DNA of 58,613 nt from Streptomycetaceae bacterium (GTDB taxonomy: Bacteria; Actinomycetota; Actinomycetes; Nanopelagicales; Nanopelagicaceae): contig JAIXXJ010000015.1 in NCBI GenBank assembly GCA_027490815.1, forward strand, positions 1-58,613, written 5' to 3'. The notes under the pieces are model-generated. The model made no database searches. It saw nothing but the letters and a program-made list of their open reading frames with translations, and was not told the DNA's origin. The position numbers and the translations under genes are program-made. Shown one piece after another: positions 9,187 to 18,442 of the stretch (within the stretch, counting starts at the first letter, position 1; the number at the start of each line of letters is the position of its first letter).

Positions 9187-10629
9187 GTGAATGAAAGTCA
9201 AAAGGCTCCCATCAAAAACCCTCAACGGGCCCACGATGTACCCCCTTCAGAAATCTTTGCCGATTTCATGAAGTCGGGATGGCTGCCAACTCCTCTGACT
9301 GGAATTATTCAAGATGAAGTTATTGAGAACTGCAAAAAAAGGCGAAAACAACTTTCAAAAGCATTTACACGAACGCGTTTAGTTATCCCGAGCGGATCAG
9401 CCAAACAACGAAGTAACGACACTGATTATCTCTATCGGCCTCACTCCGCCTTTGCCTATTACACAGGTGTTCAAGGTGTTGAAGCCCAACCTGACTCCGT
9501 GCTTGTAATGGAGCCAAGTGATGATGGGCATGAGCCAATATTGTTTATTAATCCCAGATCGACACGAGAGAGTGATGCGTTTTACCAAGATGCAAAAAAT
9601 GGTGAACTCTGGGTTGGGCGGCGCTTTACAACTGATGAAGCTTCACAAAGATATGGAATTGAAGTTCGCGAGGTTAAGGATTTACCTAAATTTCTAAAGG
9701 GTAAGTCTGCCGCCGCTTTACATGGTTATGACCAGATTGTGGATTCTGGGATCAAAGCTCATCCGCGCTCTGAAGAATTAGTGAACTTTGTATCAGCTGC
9801 CCGTCTTATTAAAGATGGATATGAAATTGCACAAATGCAGTTGGCTGTTGATGCAACCCACCGTGGCTTTAATGATGTTATTTGTGCGCTCCCAGCAGCC
9901 ATCAATACTCCGCGAGGCGAGCGCGTTGTTGAGTCTGCATTTTATGGGCGCGCCAGAATCGAAGGAAATGATTGTGGTTACAACACAATTGCTGCCTCTG
10001 GATCACATGCCTGCATCTTGCATTGGAATAGAAATGATGGCGACGTTAACCCTGGCGATTTGTTGCTACTTGATGCAGGTATAGAGCTTGATTCCTATTA
10101 CACAGCAGACATCACCAGAACTCTTCCAATCACTGGCAAGTTCACTCCAGCACAAAGGTCTCTTTACATGCTGGTTTATGAAGCTCAAAAAGCTGGAATT
10201 GCTGCAGTAAAAGCAGGTGTTCCATTTTTGGCAATTAATCAAGCAAGTCACGCTGTTTTGGCACAAGGGCTAATTGATTTAGGTATTTTGAATATGAGCC
10301 TTGAAGAAATCATGGATTCTAAATTTGGTTTGCATAAAAGATGGACTTTGCATGGTGTCAGTCATATGTTGGGAATGGATGTTCATGACTGCGCGCAGGC
10401 TAGAGATGATCAATACCGTGACACTCTTTTGCAGGCCGGGATGTGCTTAACTGTTGAACCAGGCTTATACATTCAACCTGATGACGAACTATTTCCTCCT
10501 GAATACAGAGGAATTGGTATTCGAATAGAAGATGATGTGGTTGTTACTGAAGATGGGTGCATTAATCTCAGTGAAAATATTCCACACCACCCAGATGAGA
10601 TTGAAGTGTGGATGGCTTCACTTAGGTAA
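9187..10629 (+). CDS. pepP: Aminopeptidase P (Xaa-Pro aminopeptidase)
   Basis: About 480 aa metallopeptidase (M24B) that removes an N-terminal residue preceding proline. The N-terminal creatinase-like domain has DYLYRPHSAFAYYTG. The C-terminal pita-bread domain carries the metal ligands in LLLDAGIELDSYYTADITRT, HGVSHMLGMDVHD, TVEPGLYI and IRIEDDVVVT. The start is uncertain: a GTG at 9187 or a TTG at 9172, neither with a clear Shine-Dalgarno, so leaderless translation is possible. It is divergent from the aminotransferase and convergent with the crcB pair. Confidence 0.92.
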   Translation: MNESQKAPIKNPQRAHDVPPSEIFADFMKSGWLPTPLTGIIQDEVIENCKKRRKQLSKAFTRTRLVIPSGSAKQRSNDTDYLYRPHSAFAYYTGVQGVEAQPDSVLVMEPSDDGHEPILFINPRSTRESDAFYQDAKNGELWVGRRFTTDEASQRYGIEVREVKDLPKFLKGKSAAALHGYDQIVDSGIKAHPRSEELVNFVSAARLIKDGYEIAQMQLAVDATHRGFNDVICALPAAINTPRGERVVESAFYGRARIEGNDCGYNTIAASGSHACILHWNRNDGDVNPGDLLLLDAGIELDSYYTADITRTLPITGKFTPAQRSLYMLVYEAQKAGIAAVKAGVPFLAINQASHAVLAQGLIDLGILNMSLEEIMDSKFGLHKRWTLHGVSHMLGMDVHDCAQARDDQYRDTLLQAGMCLTVEPGLYIQPDDELFPPEYRGIGIRIEDDVVVTEDGCINLSENIPHHPDEIEVWMASLR

Positions 10630-10649
10630 CACCTATAGATCAAGTGTTA

Positions 10650-10985
10650 TTAAGCTAGTTGTAGTCCAAACCACGCAGCAAGAAGTCCAAACCCAAGTGA
10701 AAGTGTCAGGTTGGCTGCTGCCTCTTTGTAGCGCTTTAACTCATATGCTAAATAAATATCGAGCATGAATGTGGACCAGGTCGTAAAGGCACCTGCAAAA
10801 CCAATTGCTAATAAATCTTCGACTTGTTCGCTACTCCCATAAGTTAGCCCCAACAAAAAAGATCCAAGAATATTAACGACAAAAACACCATAGGGCTTTG
10901 TTGTATATCGGCGGATGTATTGGTCAATTGCAAAGCGAGCTGGAGCGCCAACTGCGGCTCCCAGAATTATCAGTGTTATGGTCAT
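10650..10985 (-). CDS. crcB: Fluoride channel FluC/CrcB, second subunit
   Basis: 111 aa, four membrane segments, family CrcB/FluC. The motifs GAPARFAIDQYI, FVVNILGSFLLG and GFAGAFTTWSTF (fluoride pore and sodium-site region) are present. The ATG at 10985 overlaps the stop region of the upstream crcB copy by 4 bp; the longer open frame upstream is out of register with family length. Two adjacent small FluC genes are common in Gram-positive bacteria, and the pair probably assembles a dual-topology channel that exports fluoride. Confidence 0.92.
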   Translation of the reverse strand: MTITLIILGAAVGAPARFAIDQYIRRYTTKPYGVFVVNILGSFLLGLTYGSSEQVEDLLAIGFAGAFTTWSTFMLDIYLAYELKRYKEAAANLTLSLGFGLLAAWFGLQLA

Positions 10986-11335
10986 TTTCGCACCGGTATA
11001 ACTTTGCGAGCCATAGGAAGAATAAGAATTACTGCCAATAGCGAAAAGATAATATTTTGTAGCAAAAAGACGAAGCCACCTTCGATTGGTTCTAAGGATT
11101 GGGCTGTGACTGCTGAAAATGTAGTCATGCCTCCACAAAAACCTGGAAGTAAAAGAAGTCGCAGCTGAGTAATACCGCGGCGCTCCATCCAAACAAGAAG
11201 TGCGGCAGCCAATCCAGCACCAATAATGTTTGCAATCAAAGTTCCGGTGCGATCATTAGGAAAGATTTCACCCAATCCATACCGAGTGAGAGTTCCTGCA
11301 ACACCGCCAATAGATACAAGAGATAAAGAGTTCAT
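10982..11335 (-). CDS. crcB: Fluoride channel FluC/CrcB, first subunit
   Basis: 117 aa with four membrane segments. It has the FluC signatures GGVAGTLTRYGLG, LIANIIGAGLAA and GFCGGMTTFSAVT. It is translationally coupled (ATGA) to a second crcB gene, with which it shares motifs but only moderate identity, consistent with an inverted-topology partner. ATG start. No fluoride riboswitch was recognised in the 21 bp between this gene and the upstream membrane-protein gene. Confidence 0.92.
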   Translation of the reverse strand: MNSLSLVSIGGVAGTLTRYGLGEIFPNDRTGTLIANIIGAGLAAALLVWMERRGITQLRLLLLPGFCGGMTTFSAVTAQSLEPIEGGFVFLLQNIIFSLLAVILILPMARKVIPVRK

Positions 11336-11356
11336 GGGGTTCTGTGTGACTTAAAA

Positions 11357-11719
11357 CTAACTATTAAAACGCTTGATTGGGGATTTTCCAATTTGTGAAA
11401 GCACGCTCGTTACAACACTAATGATGATGCTGGCAAAAACTGCAGACCAAAAACCATTTACTTCAAACTTCTCGCTCCACTCTGACACCAGCATAAGAAT
11501 CGCCGCGTTAACGATGATAAGAAATAAACCCAAAGTTAGAATTACTGCAGGAAGTGTAAGTATTTTAAGTAAAGAACCTAGAGTTGCATTTAATAACCCA
11601 AATAAAAGTGCGACCCAAAGATAGGTGCCAGGGCCACCTGTGACATCAATTCCTGGAATTAACGCAGTTGCAACCCAAAACGAAATAGCTAATGCGGCCC
11701 AGCGAATCAATAACCTCAT
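11357..11719 (-). CDS. Phage-holin-like small membrane protein (PF04020 type)
   Basis: 120 aa, four hydrophobic segments, very few charged residues apart from a short basic C-terminus. It resembles the 'phage holin family / mycobacterial 4-TM phage holin' proteins found as single chromosomal genes in many actinobacteria (WVALLFGLLNATLGSLLKILTLP is the recognisable part). There are no other phage genes near it, so it is not a prophage lysis gene. Its function is unknown. It lies just downstream of sdhB on the same strand (7 bp gap) and upstream of crcB. Confidence 0.75.
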   Translation of the reverse strand: MRLLIRWAALAISFWVATALIPGIDVTGGPGTYLWVALLFGLLNATLGSLLKILTLPAVILTLGLFLIIVNAAILMLVSEWSEKFEVNGFWSAVFASIIISVVTSVLSQIGKSPIKRFNS

Positions 11720-11726
11720 ATAGAGA

Positions 11727-12485
11727 TTATAGGCCCTCGCGCTTTCGGATCTTGGTGCCTAACCAGCGAACTGGATCGTACTTAATGTCAGCAACGCGCT
11801 CTTTCATTGGAATGATTGCATTGTCAGTAATCTTGATGTGCTCTGGACAAACTTCTGTGCAACATTTGGTGATGTTACACATTCCAAGCCCGTGCTCTTC
11901 TTGAGCAGTTTTTTTGCGATTCTTTAACATATCAAGTGGATGCATATCTAACTCTGCGATACGAATAAAGAAGCGAGGCCCAGCAAAAGACTTCTTGTTC
12001 TCTTCGTGATCTCTGACCACGTGACAAACATCTTGGCAAAGGAAACACTCAATACATTTACGGAACTCCTGAGATCTTTCAACGTCAATTTGTTCCATAC
12101 GTGCCTCACCCGGGGCAAGGTTTTTTGGATGTTCGTATGCCGGAACTTCCATTGCCTTCTTGTAGTTAAATGAAACATCTGTTACTAAATCTTTAATAAC
12201 CGGGAATGCTCTAAGCGGTGTGACAGTTATGGTTTCATCATCACCAAATGATGCAACCTGTGTCATGCATGCAAGTCGTGGCTTTCCATTAATTTCCATT
12301 GAACATGATCCACACTTACCGGCTTTACAGTTCCAGCGAACAGCTAAGTCGCCCATCTGTGTTGCCTGCACACGGTGAATTACATCTAGGACTACTTCGC
12401 CCTCGTTGGCCTCAACGGTTACATCCTTAAGGCCACCATCTTTTGAGTCTCCACGCCAGATTCGAAGCTTCACATTACGTGCCAT
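11727..12485 (-). CDS. sdhB: Succinate dehydrogenase iron-sulfur subunit
   Basis: 252 aa. The 2Fe-2S ligands are in CKAGKCGSC with a further Cys in PRLAC, the 4Fe-4S/3Fe-4S ligands in CIECFLCQDVC and in CNITKCCTEVCP. It links the FAD of SdhA to the membrane quinone site. The start ATG overlaps the sdhA stop by one base (TAATG). Gene order sdhC-like, sdhA, sdhB on the minus strand is the actinobacterial arrangement. Confidence 0.97.
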   Translation of the reverse strand: MARNVKLRIWRGDSKDGGLKDVTVEANEGEVVLDVIHRVQATQMGDLAVRWNCKAGKCGSCSMEINGKPRLACMTQVASFGDDETITVTPLRAFPVIKDLVTDVSFNYKKAMEVPAYEHPKNLAPGEARMEQIDVERSQEFRKCIECFLCQDVCHVVRDHEENKKSFAGPRFFIRIAELDMHPLDMLKNRKKTAQEEHGLGMCNITKCCTEVCPEHIKITDNAIIPMKERVADIKYDPVRWLGTKIRKREGL

Positions 12486-14365
12486 TACTTGGTCCCGCCT
12501 TTCGAAGTTTCCTCTGGTGTCATGTACTTCTCCAACTCATGAATATCAAAAAGGTCAAACAGTTCTTGAGGATAGGTCGGCAATGCCTGTTCGCGAATGT
12601 TTACCTTTTCCCCATCAAATGATGAAATCAAATTGATTTGGCGCCATTTTGTATCCATCTCTGGGAAGTCATCACGAGTATGTCCACCGCGTGATTCTTC
12701 TCTGGTGATCGCAGACTTTGCAGTGCTTTCAGCAACTAGCAACATGTTGTCTAAATCAAATGCAAGGTGGAAGCCAGGATTAAAGACTCGCCCTCCAGAA
12801 ACAGCAACGTTTGCGCTTCGCTTTCTGATCTCTGCAATTTTTTCGATGGCTTCTTTAAGTTCAGATCCTGTTCGAATGATTCCCACTAGATTGTGGGTGA
12901 TTTCCTGAAGCTCTGCATGTAGTGAATAACTATTTTCTCCGCCTTGGCGATCAAATGGTGCTTGAATCTTTGCTTTCGCTTTTGCAATTGATGCATCACT
13001 AACAGGATTTGCGCCATTCTTCTTTAAGTAATCAATAGCGCCCATGCCAGCACGGCGGCCAAAGACCAAGAGATCTGAAAGTGAGTTTCCACCGAGCCGG
13101 TTTGATCCATGCATTCCGCCTGCAACTTCACCTGCTGCAAATAATCCAGGAACACCAACTGCTGCAGCGTTATCTGGCTCTACTTCAACTCCGCCCATGA
13201 TGTAGTGACATGTTGGGCCAACTTCCATTGCCTCTTTAGTGATGTCAACACCGGCAAGTTCATAGAACTGGTGCCACATTGAAGGAAGACGCTTTTTAAT
13301 TACCTCTGCTGGAATTCGCTTTGAAACGTCTAAGAAAACTCCACCGTGTTCGGTTCCGCGGCCAGATTTGACCTCTGTATTAATTGCGCGAGCAACTTCG
13401 TCGCGTGGTAACAACTCTGGTGGACGACGGTTATTGTCCTGATCTTCATACCAACGATCAGCTTCTGCTTCGTTGTCTGCATACTTATCCTTGAAAACAT
13501 CTGGAATGTATTTGAACATAAAACGCTCGCCTAGGTTGTTAGTAAGTACTCCACCTTCACCGCGAACAGACTCTGTTACAAGAATTCCGCGAACAGATGG
13601 TGGCCACACCATTCCAGTTGGGTGGAACTGTAAGAACTCCATATCAACTAAGTTGGCGCCAGCTTTTAGAGCTAATGCATGACCGTCGCCGGTTCCTTCC
13701 CAACTATTGGAAGTAATTTTGAAAGTTTTCCCAACGCCACCAGTTGCAATGACAACTGCAGGTGCTTCAAATAAAACCTCTTCGCCGCTTTCGCGCCAAT
13801 AACCATATGCACCCGCGATTTTTCCATTTTCTTTCAAAATATCTGTAATTGTTAACTCTGCAAATACTTTGATTCCACTTTCCATGTCGCCAGTTTCGCG
13901 ACCATCTTTTTGTTGCAAGGCAACGATTTTTTGCTGCATGGTGCGGATCAGTTCTAGACCTGTGCGATCTCCCACGTGTGCAAGGCGTGGATACTCATGT
14001 CCACCAAAGTTACGTTGCGAAATTTTTCCTTCTTTAGTGCGATCAAATAAGGCGCCCCAAGTTTCTAGCTCCCAAATACGATCTGGCGCTTCTTTCGCGT
14101 GAAGTTCGGCCATACGGTAATGACTAAGGAATTTTCCTCCACGCATTGTGTCGCGAAAGTGAACCTTCCAACTGTCTTTGTCGTTGACGTTACCCATTGA
14201 AGCTGCTGCTCCACCTTCGGCCATAACAGTGTGGGCTTTACCAAATAAAGACTTACAAATAATTGCTACGCGCAAACCAGCCTCGCGTGCTTCTACCGCT
14301 GCTCGTAAACCTGCACCACCGGCACCGATTACAAGGACATCGTATTTATGGCGTTCTAGAGTCAT
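12485..14365 (-). CDS. sdhA: Succinate dehydrogenase flavoprotein subunit
   Basis: 626 aa. The FAD-binding fold is VLVIGAGGAGLRAAVEA (residues 10-26). The covalent-flavin histidine region is AEGGAAASMGN, substrate residues are in QFHPTGM and ESVRGEGG, and HGSNRLGGNSLSDLLVFGRRAG is the conserved late FAD motif. It oxidises succinate to fumarate in the TCA cycle. It lies 14 bp downstream of the membrane subunit and overlaps sdhB. Confidence 0.97.
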   Translation of the reverse strand: MTLERHKYDVLVIGAGGAGLRAAVEAREAGLRVAIICKSLFGKAHTVMAEGGAAASMGNVNDKDSWKVHFRDTMRGGKFLSHYRMAELHAKEAPDRIWELETWGALFDRTKEGKISQRNFGGHEYPRLAHVGDRTGLELIRTMQQKIVALQQKDGRETGDMESGIKVFAELTITDILKENGKIAGAYGYWRESGEEVLFEAPAVVIATGGVGKTFKITSNSWEGTGDGHALALKAGANLVDMEFLQFHPTGMVWPPSVRGILVTESVRGEGGVLTNNLGERFMFKYIPDVFKDKYADNEAEADRWYEDQDNNRRPPELLPRDEVARAINTEVKSGRGTEHGGVFLDVSKRIPAEVIKKRLPSMWHQFYELAGVDITKEAMEVGPTCHYIMGGVEVEPDNAAAVGVPGLFAAGEVAGGMHGSNRLGGNSLSDLLVFGRRAGMGAIDYLKKNGANPVSDASIAKAKAKIQAPFDRQGGENSYSLHAELQEITHNLVGIIRTGSELKEAIEKIAEIRKRSANVAVSGGRVFNPGFHLAFDLDNMLLVAESTAKSAITREESRGGHTRDDFPEMDTKWRQINLISSFDGEKVNIREQALPTYPQELFDLFDIHELEKYMTPEETSKGGTK

Positions 14366-14379
14366 AGTCGATTTTCCCT

Positions 14380-15186
14380 TTAGAAGAAGTAGAAGTTAGT
14401 CCATGCGCCAGTTGCAACTTGGCGAACATAGATATCGGCGAATGCAACTGCAATTAGTGAATACCATGCAAACTGTTGATGCTTTGCATTAAGTACAGAA
14501 ATCTTTGACCATAACTTGTAACGCACCGGGTGTTTGGAGAAGTGCTTAAGGCGTCCACCAATTGTGTGACGACATGTGTGGCAAGAAAGAGAGTAGAGCC
14601 ACAACATTGCCGCACTGACTGTTAAGACAATTGAGCCCACACTCATGTGTCCCCATTCGCCTTCTGCATTTCTAAATGCAATTACTGCGTCATAAGTAAG
14701 AATGACGTTTAGAACTAAACCTGCATAGAAGAACCAGCGGTGAGCGTTCTGGAAAAGTAATGGGAAGCGAGTTTCACCTGTGTACTTCTCGTGTGGTTCT
14801 GCAACTCCACAAGCTGGAGGTGATAACCAAAATGAACGGTAGTAAGCCTTGCGGTAGTAATAACAAGTCATTCTAAAACCTAATGGGAAGATCAAAATAA
14901 TTAACGCAGGTGAAAGAGCAAAGTTAAAAATCTGCGCGCTCACTGGGGTAAAGCCAAGAATTGTTGCTCCTGGTTCACATGCTTCAGATAAACATGGTGA
15001 ATAAAAAGGTGAGATCAGATGTGAGTCTTTTACAAAGTAGTTGTCATTTTCAAAGGCGCGAAATGTTGCATAGATAACAAAGGAGATAAGTACAGAAAAT
15101 GTTAGTAGCGGCTCTAGCCACCATTTATCTGTGCGCAGCGTGCGCTTATCTATCTTGGCGCGCGTTGGCGAAAAAACACCTGACAT
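14380..15186 (-). CDS. sdhC: Succinate dehydrogenase membrane anchor (five-helix, actinobacterial type)
   Basis: 268 aa with five predicted membrane helices. Histidines lie in helices 3 to 5 and in the conserved CHTCRHTIGG, plausible haem or quinone ligands. It matches in layout the single large anchor found upstream of sdhA in many actinobacteria (Sdh1 type), annotated variably as hypothetical. The start is the ATG at 15186: AAGGGAG lies 6 nt upstream, better than the TTG two codons earlier. A single anchor replaces the usual SdhC plus SdhD pair. Identification rests largely on operon position and topology. Confidence 0.8.
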   Translation of the reverse strand: MSGVFSPTRAKIDKRTLRTDKWWLEPLLTFSVLISFVIYATFRAFENDNYFVKDSHLISPFYSPCLSEACEPGATILGFTPVSAQIFNFALSPALIILIFPLGFRMTCYYYRKAYYRSFWLSPPACGVAEPHEKYTGETRFPLLFQNAHRWFFYAGLVLNVILTYDAVIAFRNAEGEWGHMSVGSIVLTVSAAMLWLYSLSCHTCRHTIGGRLKHFSKHPVRYKLWSKISVLNAKHQQFAWYSLIAVAFADIYVRQVATGAWTNFYFF

Positions 15187-15357
15187 CTGCAACTCCCTTG
15201 GTACTGCCTATGGATTTAGTCCGTAAATCACCTTGGGTAATTGTGCGCTTGCTGGGAATATTTCGCTAGGTGTACCCATGCGTAGAGGCTATGAACTAAC
15301 CCACATAACCAGTAGTTGGCCAAGAAGAAGCCCAGAATTATGAGTTAAAGAGAAAAA

Positions 15358-15443
15358 TGGCGGAGGGCGTGGGATTTGAACCCACGATACTTTCGTATGC
15401 CGGTTTTCAAGACCGGTGCACTCGGCCGCTATGCGAGCCCTCC
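15358..15443 (-). tRNA. serT: tRNA-Ser (anticodon UGA)
   Basis: Cloverleaf on the minus strand: acceptor GGAGGGC/GCCCTCC, anticodon loop CTTGAAA giving UGA, long variable arm ATACGAAAGTAT forming its own hairpin, T-loop TTCAAAT. Discriminator G followed by CCA encoded in the gene, unlike the other three tRNAs in this window. Confidence 0.96.
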
Positions 15444-15542
15444 GTGGGAAAGATTACCTGACTTTAGGGCTAGCGAAAAATCGAGACAGTATTCAAGCCG
15501 AAGGCATCAGCAAGTTTGTTTATTGCTTAGCTCTATGGATTT

Positions 15543-16355
15543 TTAGGCGGGTAGATCTAGTAATGCTTCAATTATTTTTGCAACACCATCTTGCTCACAT
15601 GGTTCGGCTACGCCTTTTGCGTGAAGAGGTGCTTGTGGGTGACCATCACTAATTGCATAAGAACGTGATGTCCACTGCAGCATAGAAAAATCATTTGGAT
15701 TATCACCAAAACTAACGCAGTCATCTGCTGTTAATCCAAGTCGTTTGGCCATCATTTCTAATGTTGCACCTTTGGATACATTGAGCGCAGATATTTCAAT
15801 AAGAGAATCATTGGCGGCAGAGTGTGTAACGGTTGCTAAATCTCCGATAGTTTTCTGAGCGATATCAACCATCTCATCAGATGTGTATTCAAGATTGCTA
15901 CAACGACCTAGTAGTTTTAAAGCAGGAACTCTAACCCCGTCTTCAATTCGTTCTATCCCAACATTATCTAAGCCAATGTCCCACTTTGGTATGTAACCAA
16001 CTTCTCTTTGATAATGATCGTTTGATTCAACGGCGAATGAGATTTCAGGCATCGCAATTCGCATGCGTTGCACAATCTCTGTTTGATCATCAATGGAAAT
16101 CATCCACTCTTCTAAAATTACATCGTTGAGCAAGTCATACAACATCGCGCCGTTACAGCAGATCGCTGCTCCAAAACCAAAAGCATCACGTATCTCACCC
16201 ATCCATCTAGGGGGACGGCCAGTCACGAAAAAAATATGTATTCCTAATTCTTTTGCGCGGGTAAATGCATCAATTGTTCGTTGGCTTATTAAACCCTCGT
16301 GCGAAACGATTGTTCCATCAAGATCTGTTGCAATTAACTTAGGTCTTTTGCTCAC
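15543..16355 (-). CDS. HAD-superfamily hydrolase, Cof type
   Basis: 270 aa haloacid-dehalogenase-like phosphatase. Motif I is [11 protein letters not shown] (nucleophile Asp near residue 11), motif II is FFVTGRP, and motif IV is [12 protein letters not shown]; the C2B cap lies between. Such Cof-family proteins dephosphorylate sugar phosphates or flavin precursors; the substrate is not readable. The GTG start overlaps the serS stop by 4 bp, so it is co-transcribed with serS and pheA. Confidence 0.88.
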   Translation of the reverse strand: MSKRPKLIATDLDGTIVSHEGLISQRTIDAFTRAKELGIHIFFVTGRPPRWMGEIRDAFGFGAAICCNGAMLYDLLNDVILEEWMISIDDQTEIVQRMRIAMPEISFAVESNDHYQREVGYIPKWDIGLDNVGIERIEDGVRVPALKLLGRCSNLEYTSDEMVDIAQKTIGDLATVTHSAANDSLIEISALNVSKGATLEMMAKRLGLTADDCVSFGDNPNDFSMLQWTSRSYAISDGHPQAPLHAKGVAEPCEQDGVAKIIEALLDLPA

Positions 16356-17611
16356 ACCAGCTCAAATCGTTTTGTCCCTAAAAATGGCTGTAAGGCAGCG
16401 GGAATATTTACTGTGCCATCAGCATTTTGGTGATTTTCTAAAATTGCAACAATCATCCGTGGAATCGCAACGAGTGTGCCGTTTAATGTTGCAACCGCTT
16501 TTGTCGCATCATTGTCTTTAAACCTTATATTCAAACGACGAGCTTGAAACTCTGTGCAGTTTGAAGTGCTTGTTACCTCTCTGTATGCATCTTGAGTTGG
16601 AATCCACGCTTCAATATCAAACTTACGGTTAGCACTCGACCCCAGGTCACCAGATGCCACATCTATGACGCGGTAAGGAATCTCCATTGCATTAAGGAAG
16701 TCCTTCTCCCATTGCAATAAACGTAGGTGCTCCTCTTTGGCTTGATCTGGATGACAAAAAGAAAACATTTCAACTTTATCAAACTGATGAACGCGAATTA
16801 TTCCACGGGTGTCTTTGCCATATGTTCCGGCTTCTCTGCGAAAACATGTTGAGTAACCGGCATAACGCATTGGTAACTTCTCAGCTACAAGAATTTCATC
16901 CATGTGCATCGCAGCTAATGGAACTTCTGAAGTACCAACTAAATACACATCATCTTTTTCTAGATGATAAACATTTTCTGCGGCCTGGCCCAGAAACCCC
17001 GTGCCCTCCATCGCAGATGGATTAACAAGTACTGGTGGGATTACTGGAGTGAAACCTGCTTTGTTGGCTGAAGTAATTGCATAGTTAACTAGTGCAAATT
17101 CAAGCATCGCCCCAACACCTGTTAAATAGTATGAACGGGAACCTGCCACTTTGGCGCCGCGCTCTGTATCAATTGCACCTAACAATTTCCCAAGCTCTAC
17201 ATGGTCTTTGGGTTCAAAATCAAAAACTCTAGGTTTGCCAACATTTTCAATAACAACAAAATCTTCTTCTTTGCCAATAGGTGCTTGTGGATCAATAACA
17301 TTTGAAATCTGCATGATGAAGGCTTTGGCTTCTGCTTCACATTGTGTGCGCTTTACATCAGCTTCCTTTACTTTGGCAGCAAGGGCCTTTGCGCTCTCAA
17401 GTAACGTGGCTTTTTCTTCACCTTTTGCTGTTGCGACTGACTTAGATAAAAGATTTTGTTCGGCCCTTAGAGTTTCAAATTGATCGAGAGCTGATTTACG
17501 AATTTCATCTGCGGCTAAAGCTTTTTCAATAATCGAGACATCTTCACCGCGAGCCTTTTGAGATGCACGAACAACATCTGGATTTTCACGTAAAAACTTG
17601 ATGTCGATCAT
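16352..17611 (-). CDS. serS: Seryl-tRNA synthetase
   Basis: 419 aa class II synthetase. Residues 1 to about 110 form the antiparallel coiled-coil arm that reads the long variable arm of tRNA-Ser. Motif 2 is [23 protein letters not shown] and motif 3 contains the late NGT ([12 protein letters not shown]). It lies between pheA (no gap) and the HAD gene (4-bp overlap). Two of its substrate tRNAs, Ser(UGA) and Ser(GCU), are encoded 1 kb and 10 kb away on the same strand. Confidence 0.97.
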   Translation of the reverse strand: MIDIKFLRENPDVVRASQKARGEDVSIIEKALAADEIRKSALDQFETLRAEQNLLSKSVATAKGEEKATLLESAKALAAKVKEADVKRTQCEAEAKAFIMQISNVIDPQAPIGKEEDFVVIENVGKPRVFDFEPKDHVELGKLLGAIDTERGAKVAGSRSYYLTGVGAMLEFALVNYAITSANKAGFTPVIPPVLVNPSAMEGTGFLGQAAENVYHLEKDDVYLVGTSEVPLAAMHMDEILVAEKLPMRYAGYSTCFRREAGTYGKDTRGIIRVHQFDKVEMFSFCHPDQAKEEHLRLLQWEKDFLNAMEIPYRVIDVASGDLGSSANRKFDIEAWIPTQDAYREVTSTSNCTEFQARRLNIRFKDNDATKAVATLNGTLVAIPRMIVAILENHQNADGTVNIPAALQPFLGTKRFELV

Positions 17612-18439
17612 TTACTTAACCTTTTCTCGTGGATACGAACCTAGGAATCGGATCTCGTCGCAGATGGCCCGAAGGCTTTCTATTGCCTCCTTTACGGGGG
17701 CATCGGCAATGTGACCTTCGGCGTCAATAATGAAATGGTAATGGCCAAGTTCTAAACCAGTTGGACGTGACTGAATAAAAGTGAGGTTGATATCTCTCTT
17801 AGCAAACTCAGTCAATATATCTAGCAACGCGCCTGCGTGATCCATGCCGATAAAGGCTGCGATTGAAGTTCTATCCCAACCCGTATTTTTCGGAACTGTT
17901 CCCGGCTTTGAAACCACAATGAAACGAGTAATTGCACCTGCATTATCAGCAATATTGTCTGCAATCACTCGAAGTCCATAATGGGCTGCAGCCACTGGTG
18001 CTGCAATAGCTGCATCAAATTCCCCTCGCGAAATTGCCTCAGCTGCTGCCGCAGTTGATGATGTTGAAATCAACTCTGCATCTGGGTAATTAGTTGCAAC
18101 CCACACACGACACTGTGCTTCTGCATGTGGATGTGTTGCAATGCGACGAATATCAGTTGTGTCTTGTTTAATCATTAGCGCAAAAGAAACAGGTAACGTC
18201 ACTTCGCCAACAATTACTAATGGTTCACCAGTTGCTAACTCATCTAGTGTGCGAGCAACTACGCCTTCAATTGAGTTCTCGATTGGGACAAGAGCAAAGT
18301 GTGCCTTGCCCAGTCGAACAGCATCTAAAGCTGATGTGACATTGGCATATGGAATCAGGGAATCATTAGAGGAAGTAATCTTTTTCAAAGCCGCCTCAGT
18401 AAAAGTCCCTTTAGGACCGAGGTAGGCGTATGTACTCAC
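17612..18439 (-). CDS. pheA: Prephenate dehydratase
   Basis: 275 aa, monofunctional PheA of the phenylalanine pathway. The PDT domain occupies residues 1 to about 185 with the catalytic TRF in ITRFIVVS. An ACT regulatory domain follows, with GALLDIL and the phenylalanine-site motif, which reads QSRP (residues 223-226) where the family normally has ESRP. GTG start. It is directly followed by serS on the same strand and preceded by the glycerophosphodiesterase gene. Confidence 0.95.
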   Translation of the reverse strand: MSTYAYLGPKGTFTEAALKKITSSNDSLIPYANVTSALDAVRLGKAHFALVPIENSIEGVVARTLDELATGEPLVIVGEVTLPVSFALMIKQDTTDIRRIATHPHAEAQCRVWVATNYPDAELISTSSTAAAAEAISRGEFDAAIAAPVAAAHYGLRVIADNIADNAGAITRFIVVSKPGTVPKNTGWDRTSIAAFIGMDHAGALLDILTEFAKRDINLTFIQSRPTGLELGHYHFIIDAEGHIADAPVKEAIESLRAICDEIRFLGSYPREKVK

Positions 18440-18442
18440 TTG

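Noticed and set aside
10986-11192. Longer start for the second crcB gene
   Set aside because: The extension overlaps the first crcB copy and makes the protein far longer than the FluC family.
11357-11719. Holin-like gene as evidence of a prophage
   Set aside because: No other phage genes, no attachment repeats; such single genes are usual in actinobacterial chromosomes.
15187-15357. Possible small RNA (SRP RNA) beside tRNA-Ser(UGA)
   Set aside because: I found no SRP core sequence (GGAAGGAAGCAG-like) or long stem in this gap.
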